Positions 18,544 through 27,273 of a stretch of 46,246 nucleotides of DNA are shown here, in pieces (position 1 is the first letter of the stretch; each line of letters begins with the position of its first letter). The DNA lies in NCBI GenBank assembly GCA_005804885.1, contig SYOX01000087.1, positions 1-46,246 on the forward strand, in the 5' to 3' direction. The notes below the pieces were generated by a model. That model saw only the letters and a program-made list of their open reading frames with translations. It made no database searches and was not told the DNA's origin. The DNA is from Pseudomonadota bacterium (GTDB taxonomy: Bacteria > Myxococcota_A > Bradymonadia > Bradymonadales > GCA-2716585). The position numbers were made by a program, and so were the translations under genes.

Positions 18544-19374
18544 TCAAGGGACTCCGAGTGGAATTTCAAAGGCGGCCCCGAGAGTACCGGGTCCGACCCA
18601 TGGTGTCCAACGGGCGCCCTCGGGTTTCTCTTCCTGGCCCATATCCAGGGCAATCAGGACGGCGCCGGTGATCACGGCGGCGGCGCCGCCGATGTAGAGG
18701 ATGTCTGCGGTCAGGGCCTTGTCCTGGGCGCTCTTCTGGGCGGCCTTCTTGTCGTCGAGGGATCGGGAGGCGTCGAAGGTGTCGATCTCGTCGACGACGA
18801 GGGTGCCGAAGATGGCGCCGCCGCCGATCAGGACGACGCCCAGCGAGGAGGTCACGATCCCGGCGATGGTCTTCGAGCCCAGGCCCTCGTCCTTGTCCTC
18901 CCCTTTTCCCTTTTCTTCCCCCTTGCCCTCGCCCTTGCCCTCGCCCTTGTCGGTGATGACGCCGACGCCGGCGCCGCGGCGCGCTTTTTCGATCTCCTTG
19001 ATCCGGGCCAGGGCTCGAGCGCGGATGTCGGGTTCGGCGTCGGGGGCCAGGATGAACTCCTCGTAATGGATCCGGGCGTTCTCGGGGTCCTTGAGGCGAT
19101 CGTAGCACAGGGCGGTGTTGTAGAGCAGGGTGCCGACGGGCGAGAGGGCGTAGGCCTTCTTGAAGAGGGCGATGGCCTCGTTGTACCGGCCCTGGCTGAA
19201 CTCCTCGGTGCCCTTCTGGCTGAGTTCCTCGACGATCGCGATGGTGTCGTCGCCGCCATCCCTGGGGGGGTCGTCGCCCGCGGCCTGGGCCAGGGCGGTC
19301 GAGCAGGGCAGGGCAATGGCGAGGGCGAGCGCGACGGCGCGGAGGCCGTGTGGGAGGTGGCGCGTCGGGCTCAT
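18544..19374 (-). CDS. TPR-containing exported membrane protein
   Basis: This 276-aa protein has a signal peptide (A-V-A-L-A-L-A-I-A-L-P ... A-L-A-Q), two or three TPR-like helices (F-S-Q-G-R-Y-N-E-A-I-A-L-F-K-K-A-Y; L-L-Y-N-T-A-L-C-Y-D-R), a Lys/Glu/Gly low-complexity linker at about residues 140-165, and two hydrophobic spans (about 170-195 and 225-245). This tripartite layout is common in myxobacterial envelope proteins of unknown role. AGGAG lies 6 bp before the ATG. It sits between the HMA gene and the kinase gene with gaps of 43 and 47 bp, so it is co-transcribed and could be a kinase substrate or scaffold. Confidence 0.75.
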   Translation of the reverse strand: MSPTRHLPHGLRAVALALAIALPCSTALAQAAGDDPPRDGGDDTIAIVEELSQKGTEEFSQGRYNEAIALFKKAYALSPVGTLLYNTALCYDRLKDPENARIHYEEFILAPDAEPDIRARALARIKEIEKARRGAGVGVITDKGEGKGEGKGEEKGKGEDKDEGLGSKTIAGIVTSSLGVVLIGGGAIFGTLVVDEIDTFDASRSLDDKKAAQKSAQDKALTADILYIGGAAAVITGAVLIALDMGQEEKPEGARWTPWVGPGTLGAAFEIPLGVP

Positions 19375-19417
19375 GGCTCACTCCTGGCGCCGGGTGAGGT
19401 CGGCGCGTTGGGGGGTC

Positions 19418-19645
19418 TCACGGGGCGTCGGCGACGAGGTAGCCGGCCTCTTGGATGGTCTTCGCGATGGTGTCGCGGTCGAGGGCGGCGCCGCGGCGCA
19501 GGGTGACCTCGACGCTGTCGTTGGCGGCGCTGGCGTCGACGCGGGCGACGCCGTCGAGGTCAGCGACGGCCTTGTTGACGCGCGCCTCGCAGTGTCCGCA
19601 GGTCATCCCGGTCACTGTGAAGGTCTCTTTCTTCATGCCGAGCAT
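19418..19645 (-). CDS. HMA-domain metal-binding protein (CopZ-like)
   Basis: A 75-aa protein made of a single heavy-metal-associated domain. G-M-T-C-G-H-C gives the M-x-C-x-x-C metal-binding motif, and the rest (V-A-D-L-D-G-V-A-R-V-D-A; I-A-K-T-I-Q-E-A-G-Y) fits the beta-alpha-beta-beta-alpha-beta fold. Such proteins carry Cu(I) or similar ions to P-type ATPases. No metal ATPase is near; the gene is embedded between an FHA protein and a TPR membrane protein in a signalling operon, which is an odd place for it. AGGAG is 11 bp before ATG 19645; ATG 19636 is the alternative. Confidence 0.9.
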   Translation of the reverse strand: MLGMKKETFTVTGMTCGHCEARVNKAVADLDGVARVDASAANDSVEVTLRRGAALDRDTIAKTIQEAGYLVADAP

Positions 19646-19687
19646 GGGGTGGAGGGCTCCTGGCGTTGAGGCGAGAGGGCTCGCCGG

Positions 19688-21253
19688 TTACCACAGAAAG
19701 AGGACGAGGCCGAGGCCGATGAGGACGAGGCTCCCGAGGGCGAAGACGACCAGGACGATGATGGGGATCAGGGAGCTGGACTTGCTGGAGGTGTCGTCCA
19801 TGGGTGTCATGGGCGGCATCGGCGGGAAGTCCATGGGAGGAGGAGGAGGGGGGGCCAGCTCGGCCGGCGGCGGGAGGACAGGGGGCTCGTAGTCCTTGGC
19901 GCGGGGCTGGCCGAGGATGAAGCGCATGACGGTGGAGCCGATGAGGATGTCGTCGCCGTGCTTGAGGATCTGGTCGGTCTGTCCGGGGAGCGGCCTGCTG
20001 TTGAGCAGGGTGCCGTTGTCGCTGTCGTTGTCGCGCACGACGAAGTCGTCGCCTTGCTTCTTGAGCCTGAGGTGCTTGCGGCTGGAGAAGGGGTCGGAGA
20101 GGACGAGGTGGTTGGTCCGCTCTCGGCCGACGTTGGTGACGCCCGGTCGCAGGTCAAAGAGGACGGCCGCGGTGCCGGGGACGAAGATCAGCAGCCGGCC
20201 GCCGGAGTCGGCCTCGTTGAGGCGCATGTTCTCGATGTCTTTTTGATCGATGACCGTCGTGCGGGCATTGCCGCCTGTGACGGAGGGCGAGGGCGAGGTC
20301 ATGCGGCGCATGGGGGAGGAGGGCGGGGTGAGGGGCTGCTCGGTGGTCTCCTCGTCCTCTTCGATGGCCTGGAGGTCGAAGGCCTGCGTGCGCTCGTGGG
20401 GGGCGAGGTCGTTGACCTCGGGGAGCTTGCGGCGCAGGCTCTCCAGATCGAGGGCCTCGGTGCGGTGGAGCTCGTCGTCCTCCTCGACGATGACGGAGTT
20501 TGGGCGCAAGGGAGAGGAGGGAGCGGGCCTGGGCATCGGGGGGCCCTTGGCGATCTGGTCCATGGGGATGGCCATGGTCCGCTCGTGGGGCATCAGGTTG
20601 TTGTCGCCCTTCTTGTCGGGCGGGTCCATGTCGTCGAGGTCGTCGAGATCGTCGCCGCGCGGGTTGTAGGAGCGGCCCTTGCCGCGCGTGATCTTCTCGT
20701 CGCGGCGGGCGGGGTCGCCCTGGCCGCCGACGTAGGAGCGCTTGCCGCGCTGGTCGTCGTGGGTGTGCTTGTTGCGCGCGTCCTCGCTGCGCTCGGCGCG
20801 GCGGTTGACGCTGAAGGGCTCGGCGCGCTGTTCCATCTCCTCGACGTCTATGGAGAGGGTGTTGGAGGCGCCGCCGAAGTCGGCAAAGTCGCTCGTGGGC
20901 CTGGGCTTGCTGCCGCTGGAGCCTTTGCGGCGATCGTCGCGGTCGCCCCAGTCGTCCTCGTCGATGGGGTCCAGGCGCCGGCCCTTGTCCTTGTCCTTGC
21001 CCCTGCCTCTGGATGAGCCCTCGTCGTCCTCGAGGCCGTCCAGGCCAGAGATGTCCAGCGCGGCCGTTCCCGGGCTGCCGCCGCCAAAGTCCGAGGGCCA
21101 GGCCTCGCCGCCGCCGCCCCATTCATTGCTGGCCCACTTGCTCTTCTTGGGCTTGGTGGGCCATCCGTCATCGACCTGATCCTTCTCGAGCTGGTCGATG
21201 TCGAGGGCAGCGGTGTGTCCTGACCGGAAGGGGTTTTCTCCAGACTTTGCCAT
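19688..21253 (-). CDS. Tail-anchored FHA protein with seven Thr-x-x-Leu-Asp-like motifs
   Basis: This 521-aa protein has a long charged, disordered N-terminal region (1-350), an FHA domain (about 352-452) and one C-terminal transmembrane span (about 490-517), so the FHA domain faces the cytoplasm. The FHA core shows V-G-R-E-R (Arg377) and S-S-R-K-H, the phospho-Thr-binding residues. In the disordered part a motif T-x-x-(L/I/F)-D recurs at Thr14, 63, 132, 226 (Pro replaces Asp), 265, 289 and 332. FHA domains often prefer Leu/Ile or Asp at +3, so these may be kinase sites bound by this or other FHA domains. The ATG at 21253 begins the recognisable protein; the frame is open further upstream. 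It is first in the operon that ends with the kinase and TetR genes. Confidence 0.85.
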   Translation of the reverse strand: MAKSGENPFRSGHTAALDIDQLEKDQVDDGWPTKPKKSKWASNEWGGGGEAWPSDFGGGSPGTAALDISGLDGLEDDEGSSRGRGKDKDKGRRLDPIDEDDWGDRDDRRKGSSGSKPRPTSDFADFGGASNTLSIDVEEMEQRAEPFSVNRRAERSEDARNKHTHDDQRGKRSYVGGQGDPARRDEKITRGKGRSYNPRGDDLDDLDDMDPPDKKGDNNLMPHERTMAIPMDQIAKGPPMPRPAPSSPLRPNSVIVEEDDELHRTEALDLESLRRKLPEVNDLAPHERTQAFDLQAIEEDEETTEQPLTPPSSPMRRMTSPSPSVTGGNARTTVIDQKDIENMRLNEADSGGRLLIFVPGTAAVLFDLRPGVTNVGRERTNHLVLSDPFSSRKHLRLKKQGDDFVVRDNDSDNGTLLNSRPLPGQTDQILKHGDDILIGSTVMRFILGQPRAKDYEPPVLPPPAELAPPPPPPMDFPPMPPMTPMDDTSSKSSSLIPIIVLVVFALGSLVLIGLGLVLFLW

Positions 21254-21445
21254 GCGTTCCGAAGTTGACAGGCTTGGCGCTGTCACCCGGGCTCCGGGTC
21301 GGGCGCGTCGTCCTGCTCCCACCAACACGCAGAGTCTAAGGCAAGCGCGGTGCGCTGGCAAGCCGCCCAGCCTCGCGCTCCAAGGACGCGGTGGAACTTG
21401 CGCTCTCCCTGCGCTAGGGTGAGACTCGCAGGGGGAGGGCGCCCG

Positions 21446-21988
21446 ATGATCGGCACCGAGCAACGACACACCCGACGAGGACAAGCCGCGCTGGCCTGCG
21501 CGCTGGCGCTGGCCTTCGCTGCGCCCGCGGTCGCGCAGGCCGAGGGGGGCCAGGGGGCCTCCCCCGAGCGGCTCCAGGGCCGGCCCTTCGTCCCGAAGCA
21601 TCAGGGCCCGGCGAGCCCCGAGGTGGGTGGCCTCGCGCCGGAGATCCAGGTGCTCGGCTTCTCGCTCCTGGGCGCGGGCGCCTTCGCCGGCGGGCTCGGG
21701 CTCTTCATGCTGGAGACTCGCGGGGTCGAGGACTGCAGGGCCTCGCCTGGCGCCTCCGGGTGCATCCAGAGCGCCGACTCCAACGCGCGGATCGAGCTCG
21801 GCGCGGGCCTGCTCATCGGCGGGGTCTTCGTCGCTGGCCTGGGCCTCTACCTGGTCGTCTCCGAGGGGACCTCTTCGGGTCCGATCATCACCACGCCAGG
21901 GATCTTCAAGTCCGGCGCGCCGACCTGGCGCCTGGGGCTGCTGCCGACCTCGGGCGGCGCCCTGCTCAGCTCCGACCTCCAGTTCTGA
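21446..21988 (+). CDS. Small exported membrane protein of unknown function
   Basis: A 180-aa protein with a signal peptide (Q-A-A-L-A-C-A-L-A-L-A-F-A-A-P-A-V-A-Q-A) and two Gly/Ala/Leu-rich transmembrane spans at about residues 70-90 and 115-138, with two Cys in the loop between. I do not recognise the family. ATG 21446 has AGGGGGAG 10 bp upstream. It diverges from the FHA operon and converges on the ABC1 kinase gene. Confidence 0.65.
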   Translation: MIGTEQRHTRRGQAALACALALAFAAPAVAQAEGGQGASPERLQGRPFVPKHQGPASPEVGGLAPEIQVLGFSLLGAGAFAGGLGLFMLETRGVEDCRASPGASGCIQSADSNARIELGAGLLIGGVFVAGLGLYLVVSEGTSSGPIITTPGIFKSGAPTWRLGLLPTSGGALLSSDLQF

Positions 21989-22033
21989 GCGAGGAAGCGA
22001 GCGCGGGACGCCCAGGGCCCCCTGGTGGGTCGA

Positions 22034-23863
22034 TCAGAAGAGGCGCTTGATCAGGCCGATGAGGGGGGAGAGGCGGACGGGGCCGAGGCGCTTGCGGACC
22101 ATCGGCCACGCCAGCGCCCAGAAGGCGATGAGGCAGGCGGCGCCGAGCATGATCCCCGCGCCGATCGTCAAGAGCGGCAGCCCGACGAGCCCCTGGCCTG
22201 CCGAGGCGAAGAGGACCGAGGCGCCGACGATCAGCCCGGCGCTCAGCAGACCGAGGAAGAGCCGGGTGCCGATCGCGGACAGGTCGGCGCCGAGGCGATC
22301 GACCTGCTGGTTGCGGACGTTGACGGTGACGGTGCCCGACTCCAGGTCCATCAAGACCTGATCGAGCTGCGCCGGCACGTCGTTGAGGAAGCCCGACAGG
22401 CTCAAGGCGCCGGTGAAGAGGGTCTGGATCAAGCGCTTGGAGTTGTAGCGGTCCGTCAACAGGCGCCGGGCGATGGGCTGGGCGGCGGTGGTCAGATCGA
22501 GCTTGGGGTGCAGGCGCCGCATGACGCCTTCGAGGGTGACCGTGGACTTGACCAGCAGCGAGTACTCGCTGTTGAGCTTGATCCGGAAGCGCAGCGCCGC
22601 GTCCATCAGGTCCATGGTGAAGGCGCTGACGTCGATCTCGTCGAGGTGGCGGTTGAGGGTCAGGTCGCGCAGCCTGGCGATCTCCCGCTTGAGGGCGCTC
22701 AGGTCGACGCGCCCCTGCGGGTGGCCCATGCGCAGGATCGTGCGGGCGATGCCGTCGATGTCGCCGTTGATCAAGGTCAGCACGAGGGTGACCAGATCGT
22801 CCTGCTGGGCGCGCGAGAGCTGGCCGACGAGGCCCAGGTCCAGCAGCGCGATCTTGCCCTCATCGGTGATCAGGAGGTTGCCGGGGTGCGGGTCGGCGTG
22901 GAAGAGCCCGTGGATGAAGATCTGCTCATAGGCCTCATCGAGCAGCAGGCCGATGAGGCGCTGGGCCTCGGGGCCGCCGGGCTCGATGTCGGAGATGCGG
23001 CGCCCCTCGATGAACTCCAGCGTCAGGACGGTCTGGCAGGACAGGGCGTCGACGACCTCGGGGATGATGACGTGGGGGTTGCCCTCGTGCAGCGCCTTGA
23101 AGCGTCGTAAGTTGCGGGCTTCGTTGAGGAAGTCGATCTCCTGAGAGATGGCGCGGTCGAACTCGGCGACGATCTCGGCGACGTTGTAGATGTCCGTCTC
23201 GACGATCGTGGCCTGAAGGACGCGGCTGAGGAAGTAGAGGATGTCGAGGTCGGCGCGGATCTGGGCGGCGATGCCGGGTCGCAGGACCTTGACGACGACC
23301 TTGTGGCCCTGGAGGGTGCGGGCCTGGTGGACCTGCCCGATGCTGGCGGTGGCCAGCGGCGTCGGGCTGACCTCGTCGAAGAGGTCTTCGAGCGATCCGC
23401 CCAGGGCGTGCTCGATCTGGGCGCGGACCTGATCAAAGCCGAGCGGCTCGACGCGGTCCTGGAGTTTTTCGAACTCGCGGATGGTGACCTGGGGCAGCAG
23501 GTCGGGGCGCGTGGAGAGGATCTGCCCGAGCTTGATGAAGGTGGCGCCGAGCTCCTCCAGGGCCTTGCGGAGGCGACGGGAGGTGCCGCGCGGGTCGGCG
23601 GGATCGAAGGCGTCGTCGCCCTCGGTGGAGGGGAAGCGGTCGCCGAGGATCTTCTCGAGGCCGCCGCGGCGGATCAGGCGCGCGAAGCCGTGGCGCGCGA
23701 GCACGCCGGCGATCTCGCGCAGGCGCTGGATGTCGCCCATGAAGGCGGCGAAGCCGGCGGGGGGCTTCGGGGGTGCGGCGCCGGGGTCTGGCTGGCGGGC
23801 GGAGCGCTGCCGGGCCGAGGGTGAGGGGGCTTGATCGGCGTCCTGTGGCTCCTTGTCGCTCAT
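22034..23863 (-). CDS. ABC1/ADCK/UbiB-family atypical kinase
   Basis: This 609-aa protein has the hallmarks of the UbiB family: K-L-G-Q (the KxGQ motif), A-T-A-S-I-G-Q-V-H (Ala-rich nucleotide loop), V-V-V-K-V-L-R-P-G (ion-pair Lys), H-A-D-P-H-P-G-N (catalytic loop) and D-L-G in place of D-F-G. Two hydrophobic spans close the C-terminus (about 525-580), as in membrane-associated members. Family members support ubiquinone or other lipid metabolism through an ATPase-type activity. The first 40 residues are a Pro/Ala/Arg-rich extension. It begins 29 bp after the RluD-like gene and ends the minus-strand operon. Confidence 0.92.
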   Translation of the reverse strand: MSDKEPQDADQAPSPSARQRSARQPDPGAAPPKPPAGFAAFMGDIQRLREIAGVLARHGFARLIRRGGLEKILGDRFPSTEGDDAFDPADPRGTSRRLRKALEELGATFIKLGQILSTRPDLLPQVTIREFEKLQDRVEPLGFDQVRAQIEHALGGSLEDLFDEVSPTPLATASIGQVHQARTLQGHKVVVKVLRPGIAAQIRADLDILYFLSRVLQATIVETDIYNVAEIVAEFDRAISQEIDFLNEARNLRRFKALHEGNPHVIIPEVVDALSCQTVLTLEFIEGRRISDIEPGGPEAQRLIGLLLDEAYEQIFIHGLFHADPHPGNLLITDEGKIALLDLGLVGQLSRAQQDDLVTLVLTLINGDIDGIARTILRMGHPQGRVDLSALKREIARLRDLTLNRHLDEIDVSAFTMDLMDAALRFRIKLNSEYSLLVKSTVTLEGVMRRLHPKLDLTTAAQPIARRLLTDRYNSKRLIQTLFTGALSLSGFLNDVPAQLDQVLMDLESGTVTVNVRNQQVDRLGADLSAIGTRLFLGLLSAGLIVGASVLFASAGQGLVGLPLLTIGAGIMLGAACLIAFWALAWPMVRKRLGPVRLSPLIGLIKRLF

Positions 23864-23892
23864 GCGGCCTCTGCGTCTTGGGTCGGCTCGGG

Positions 23893-24852
23893 TCAGAGGG
23901 GCTGGCCCGATCGTAGAACGTCCAGCGCGTGTTGAAAATCCGGGGGCGGGGGAGCTTCGAAGCGCAGGCGTCGGCCGTCGGGCAGGTCGAAGCCGAGCAG
24001 CTCGGCGTGGAGCGCCTGGCGGTCGATGTGGCGGGTCTGGCTCAGGGCGCTGCCGTACATGTCGTCGGCCAGGATGGGGGCGCCGGCCTCGGAGAGGTGG
24101 ACGCGGATCTGGTGGGTGCGGCCGGTCTCAAGGCGGCAGGCGACCAGGGCGGCCCCCGAGGTGAAGCGCTCGACGACCTTGAAGTGGGTCACGGCGCTGC
24201 GTGGCCCCTGGCCGATGAAGCGCCGCCGGTCGCCGGGGTGGCGGCCGTGTCCGGTGGAGAAGGTGCCGGCGTCGTCGAGGCGGCGGGCGTTGGCGACGAG
24301 CCCGAGGTACTGGCGGTCGATGCTGTGGGCGGCGAACTGCGCGCCGAGGGAGCGCATGGCCTGGTCCGAGCGGGCCACGACCATCACGCCGCTGGTGTCG
24401 CGGTCGAGGCGGTGGACGATGCCTGGGCGCAGGTGCCCCTGCTGGCCGAAGGGCAGGGGGCTGGAGAGGGCCTGGCAGTGGTGGAGCAGGGCGTTGACGA
24501 GGGTGCCGTTGGGGTGGCCGGGGGCGGGGTGGACGACCATCCCTGCGGGCTTGGTCAGGACGAGGACGTCGCCGTCCTCGTGGAGGATGTCCAGGGGGAT
24601 GTCCTCGGGGTTGAGGTCGGGGCGGTCGGGGTTGGTGATGCGGCACTCGATGGTGTCGCCGGTGCGAAGGCGCAGGCCGGCCTTGGAGGCGGGCAGCCCT
24701 CCGACGACGATCTCGCCGCGATCGATGGCCTTGCGGATCTGGGATCGGCTGATGGGGACCTCGTCGCGGTCGGCCAGGAAGGTGTCCAGGCGCTCGTCCT
24801 GGTCGTCGTCGCCGACGGTGAACACCTCAAAAATGCCGCCTTGGGCGATCAA
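23893..24852 (-). CDS. rluD: RluA/RluD-family 23S rRNA pseudouridine synthase
   Basis: An N-terminal S4 RNA-binding region (R-S-Q-I-R-K-A-I-D-R-G-E-I-V-V) precedes the pseudouridine synthase domain with H-R-L-D-R-D-T-S-G, where Asp150 is catalytic. L-T-K-P-A-G-M-V-V-H-P and L-E-T-G-R-T-H-Q-I-R-V-H complete the family motifs. S4 plus this core fits RluD, which modifies helix 69 of 23S rRNA; the exact site cannot be proven here. Start: TTG 24852 lacks a ribosome binding site, while GTG 24825 has AAGGCGG about 9 bp upstream and may be the real start. It lies 5 bp after the 88-aa gene. Confidence 0.9.
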   Translation of the reverse strand: MIAQGGIFEVFTVGDDDQDERLDTFLADRDEVPISRSQIRKAIDRGEIVVGGLPASKAGLRLRTGDTIECRITNPDRPDLNPEDIPLDILHEDGDVLVLTKPAGMVVHPAPGHPNGTLVNALLHHCQALSSPLPFGQQGHLRPGIVHRLDRDTSGVMVVARSDQAMRSLGAQFAAHSIDRQYLGLVANARRLDDAGTFSTGHGRHPGDRRRFIGQGPRSAVTHFKVVERFTSGAALVACRLETGRTHQIRVHLSEAGAPILADDMYGSALSQTRHIDRQALHAELLGFDLPDGRRLRFEAPPPPDFQHALDVLRSGQPL

Positions 24853-24857
24853 GGGAT

Positions 24858-25124
24858 CTACCAGATGGGGGTGTTGATGTGGGCGCGGCCGGCGATGATG
24901 ATGTCGATGATGGCCTTTTCGAAGATGTTGGTGTTCTGGGCGATCTCCGCGGTGACGCGCGAGTGGAAGAGGGTGTGGCCCTCGGCCAGCTCGTCGGCGA
25001 TGGCGGTAAAGACGTTGTCGTTCTTGAGCGCCTCGGCGATCGCGTCGGTGTTGTAGATGGAGATGTCGCTGGCGATGGCTCGGGCCAGCTGAGTGGCCTT
25101 CTTGATGTTGTCGATCTTTTCCAC
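24858..25124 (-). CDS. Small unrecognised protein (about 88 aa) before rluD
   Basis: A compact helical protein, K-I-D-N-I-K-K-A-T-Q-L-A-R-A-I-A near the start and H-I-N-T-P-I-W at the end. I do not recognise it. GTG 25124 is preceded by AGGGAGCAGGT, a good ribosome binding site; the frame also allows ATG 25187, giving 109 aa and overlapping the upstream gene end. Its codon use and tight placement between the MinD-HTH gene and rluD (5 bp gap) argue it is real. No membrane span or metal motif is seen. Confidence 0.7.
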   Translation of the reverse strand: MEKIDNIKKATQLARAIASDISIYNTDAIAEALKNDNVFTAIADELAEGHTLFHSRVTAEIAQNTNIFEKAIIDIIIAGRAHINTPIW

Positions 25125-25173
25125 ACCTGCTCCCTGATGCGTGGTCTGTCGCCAGTCCACCATAACGCCAAGG

Positions 25174-27057
25174 TCAAGGATAGCCAAGGTAACTGAAGTA
25201 ACGCCGTATCAACTCTGTATCGTCGAGCTTGAAGACCTGGGCGATCTCGCGCAGGTATCCACGGAGGTAGACGGGCCTGGGCAGAGCGGGGCGGTCGACG
25301 GCCTCGATGGCCAGGAGGTACTTGATGCCGATCTTGGTGCGAAGGCTCAGCTCGCGGGTGGACATGCCGCTGTTGCGTCGGACGGTCTGCAGGAAGTGCC
25401 CTGGAGACTCGGCCGAGTCCGATCTGGCCGGGCTGGTCGGCGTGGACTTCGCCGGGCCCGAGGCGGCCAGCGGGGCCATGGAGGTCGCCGGTGGGTCGTC
25501 GTCGGCGAATATCTCGATGATGGAGTCCCCGGCGCTGGCCGTCGCGGGCAGGTCCGGGGTGGCCTCGTCCGGCGCAGGCGATCCCGTCGAGGAGGTGCCG
25601 AGCGCGCTCAAGGGCGTATATCGAGGGGTCGGCGCGTCGGCCTCCTCGGGTGGGGTCAGGTTCGGGGTCGGCTCAGGCCGAGGGGTTGGGCCGGGTGGAT
25701 CGAGATCGAGCTCGACGAGGGCGTCGGCGGTGTAATCGTCGGGTTCGGCGCCGATCGCCTCGGCTGGCGCGGGGATCGGGGCGCTGGCGTCGGTCAGGAG
25801 CGCGGTCAGGGGGGTGTGGGCGCGCGGCGCGGTGGAGGGGAGCGGCGGCGGCTGGGCGGGCGCGGCGAGGCCGGGATCGGGCGTCGTCGGCGGGATGACG
25901 GAGGCGGCGGGCGGGGGCGCGTGGACCGGGTCCAGGAGGCGAGGTCTGGAGGGATCGGGCGGCGAGAGCTCGTCCTGGGCGCGGGCGATGGCGGCCAGGA
26001 GCTCGTCGCGCCCGCGGCTGTCCAGGAGGACCCTCAGGAAGGGGGCGTCCTCGGTGAGGAGCTCGCGGGCGCCCTTGAGGCGCATGCTGACGACCGGGTG
26101 TGGGACGGCGGGGGTCAGCCCGAGGAGGCCGTGTGGGGAGTTGGGGGCGGCGATGGGGCGCGGGTGCCGGTCGAGGAAGACGGGGTAGTCCTCAAGGGCG
26201 CGCGCGATGTCGGCCAGCGCGGCCTCCAGTTTGCCAGGAGGGGGGTCGGCGACGCCTTCGAGCGGGGCATAGGCGTTGTCGAGGGGGATCTGCCCGAGGG
26301 CTCTGGGGGCGACGTTCAGGAGGCGGCCCCAGGCCATGGACAGGGCGCTGGACAAGGCGCCGCCGTTGTTGGTGCGGACCTTGTTGAGGATCAGCGCGGG
26401 CGTCATGGCCGTTCGGGTCTCGCGGACGACGCGGCGGCCGAGCGAGGACAGGAAGGGGGGCTCAAGGGAGGCTTGAGACATCTCGAGGTCCTGATCGCGC
26501 AGGAGCATCAGGAGCTCCTCTTCGATGTCGTAGCAGCTGGGGTGGAAGCCCAGGCCGTGGAAGAGGGCGGCGCGGATGTGCTGGGTGGCGTTGGCGACCC
26601 CGGAGATGTCGGCGGTGGTGACCAGGATCGGGCACTGGCTCAGGGCAAGGAGCGAGACCCAGACGGGATCGTGGCCTGCGGGCAGGTCGATGATGCAGGT
26701 GTCGAAGTTCAGATCGAGGAGGCGCTCGATGATGGAGGGCGCGTTGAGGCGGGGCCGGACGTAGGGGTAGCCGCGCGCGAAGGCGAAGGTCAGCAGGGCC
26801 AGGTTGGGCAGGGGCGTGTGGCGGACGAAGGGCGCCAGCGGGCAGTTGGGATCGCCGATGCCGGAGCCCCTCGGCGGGGTCGCGTGGCTCATGCCCAGCC
26901 ACAGGTGCGAGGTGGGGCAGACGGTGTCCGCGTCAACGAGGAGGACCTTCCAGCCGCGCTGGCACAGCGCGCGGGCCAGCCCGAGGGCCACGGTGCTGCG
27001 GCCGGCGCCCCCTTTCCCCCCCCCAATCGTGATCGTCTTCGGCAAGCCAGCGGTCAA
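25174..27057 (-). CDS. MinD/FlhG-type ATPase fused to a RodZ-like HTH
   Basis: The N-terminal half is a deviant-Walker MinD/ParA ATPase: G-G-G-K-G-G-A-G-R-S-T, V-L-L-V-D-A-D, I-I-D-L-P-A-G, and N-K-V for the base-binding region. An N-terminal-half helical part is followed by a Pro/Ala/Thr-rich linker of about 190 residues. The last 75 residues are a RodZ-type HTH: L-Q-T-V-R-R-N-S-G-M-S-T-R-E-L-S, Y-L-L-A-I-E, and L-P-R-P-V-Y-L-R-G-Y-L-R. MinD proteins position structures; RodZ HTH domains bind MreB-type filaments. TTG 27057 has GAGAGGG 3 bp upstream; the frame is open to 27411, but that would run into the divergent FHA gene. Gene length from this start is 627 aa. The P-loop is encoded by a run of nine G. 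Confidence 0.8.
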   Translation of the reverse strand: MTAGLPKTITIGGGKGGAGRSTVALGLARALCQRGWKVLLVDADTVCPTSHLWLGMSHATPPRGSGIGDPNCPLAPFVRHTPLPNLALLTFAFARGYPYVRPRLNAPSIIERLLDLNFDTCIIDLPAGHDPVWVSLLALSQCPILVTTADISGVANATQHIRAALFHGLGFHPSCYDIEEELLMLLRDQDLEMSQASLEPPFLSSLGRRVVRETRTAMTPALILNKVRTNNGGALSSALSMAWGRLLNVAPRALGQIPLDNAYAPLEGVADPPPGKLEAALADIARALEDYPVFLDRHPRPIAAPNSPHGLLGLTPAVPHPVVSMRLKGARELLTEDAPFLRVLLDSRGRDELLAAIARAQDELSPPDPSRPRLLDPVHAPPPAASVIPPTTPDPGLAAPAQPPPLPSTAPRAHTPLTALLTDASAPIPAPAEAIGAEPDDYTADALVELDLDPPGPTPRPEPTPNLTPPEEADAPTPRYTPLSALGTSSTGSPAPDEATPDLPATASAGDSIIEIFADDDPPATSMAPLAASGPAKSTPTSPARSDSAESPGHFLQTVRRNSGMSTRELSLRTKIGIKYLLAIEAVDRPALPRPVYLRGYLREIAQVFKLDDTELIRRYFSYLGYP

Positions 27058-27273
27058 GGGCCCTCTCCACGGTCTGCTTTCGCGCCCGAGTGTGCCCCAA
27101 TCCCCTGGCAGATCCAATAATATCGGTCTGTCGAGCGCGGTGGTGATCCTGCCATGATCGGTTCCCCTGAGGGCAACGGGTGTGGTATAGAATCTTGGCG
27201 CCTTGGCGATGTGGTGGCAGGATGCACCGGCCACAGGGTGATGAGTCGACGAAGGGAACCTTGGAGGAAGGCG
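27058..27273. promoter_or_regulatory. Divergent promoter region between MinD-HTH and FHA-coiled-coil genes
   Basis: TATAGAAT at 27185-27192 is a good -10 candidate for the plus-strand FHA gene. On the minus strand TATTAT (plus-strand 27117-27122) could be a -10 for the MinD-HTH gene. Neither has a convincing -35 at the right distance. Confidence 0.45.
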
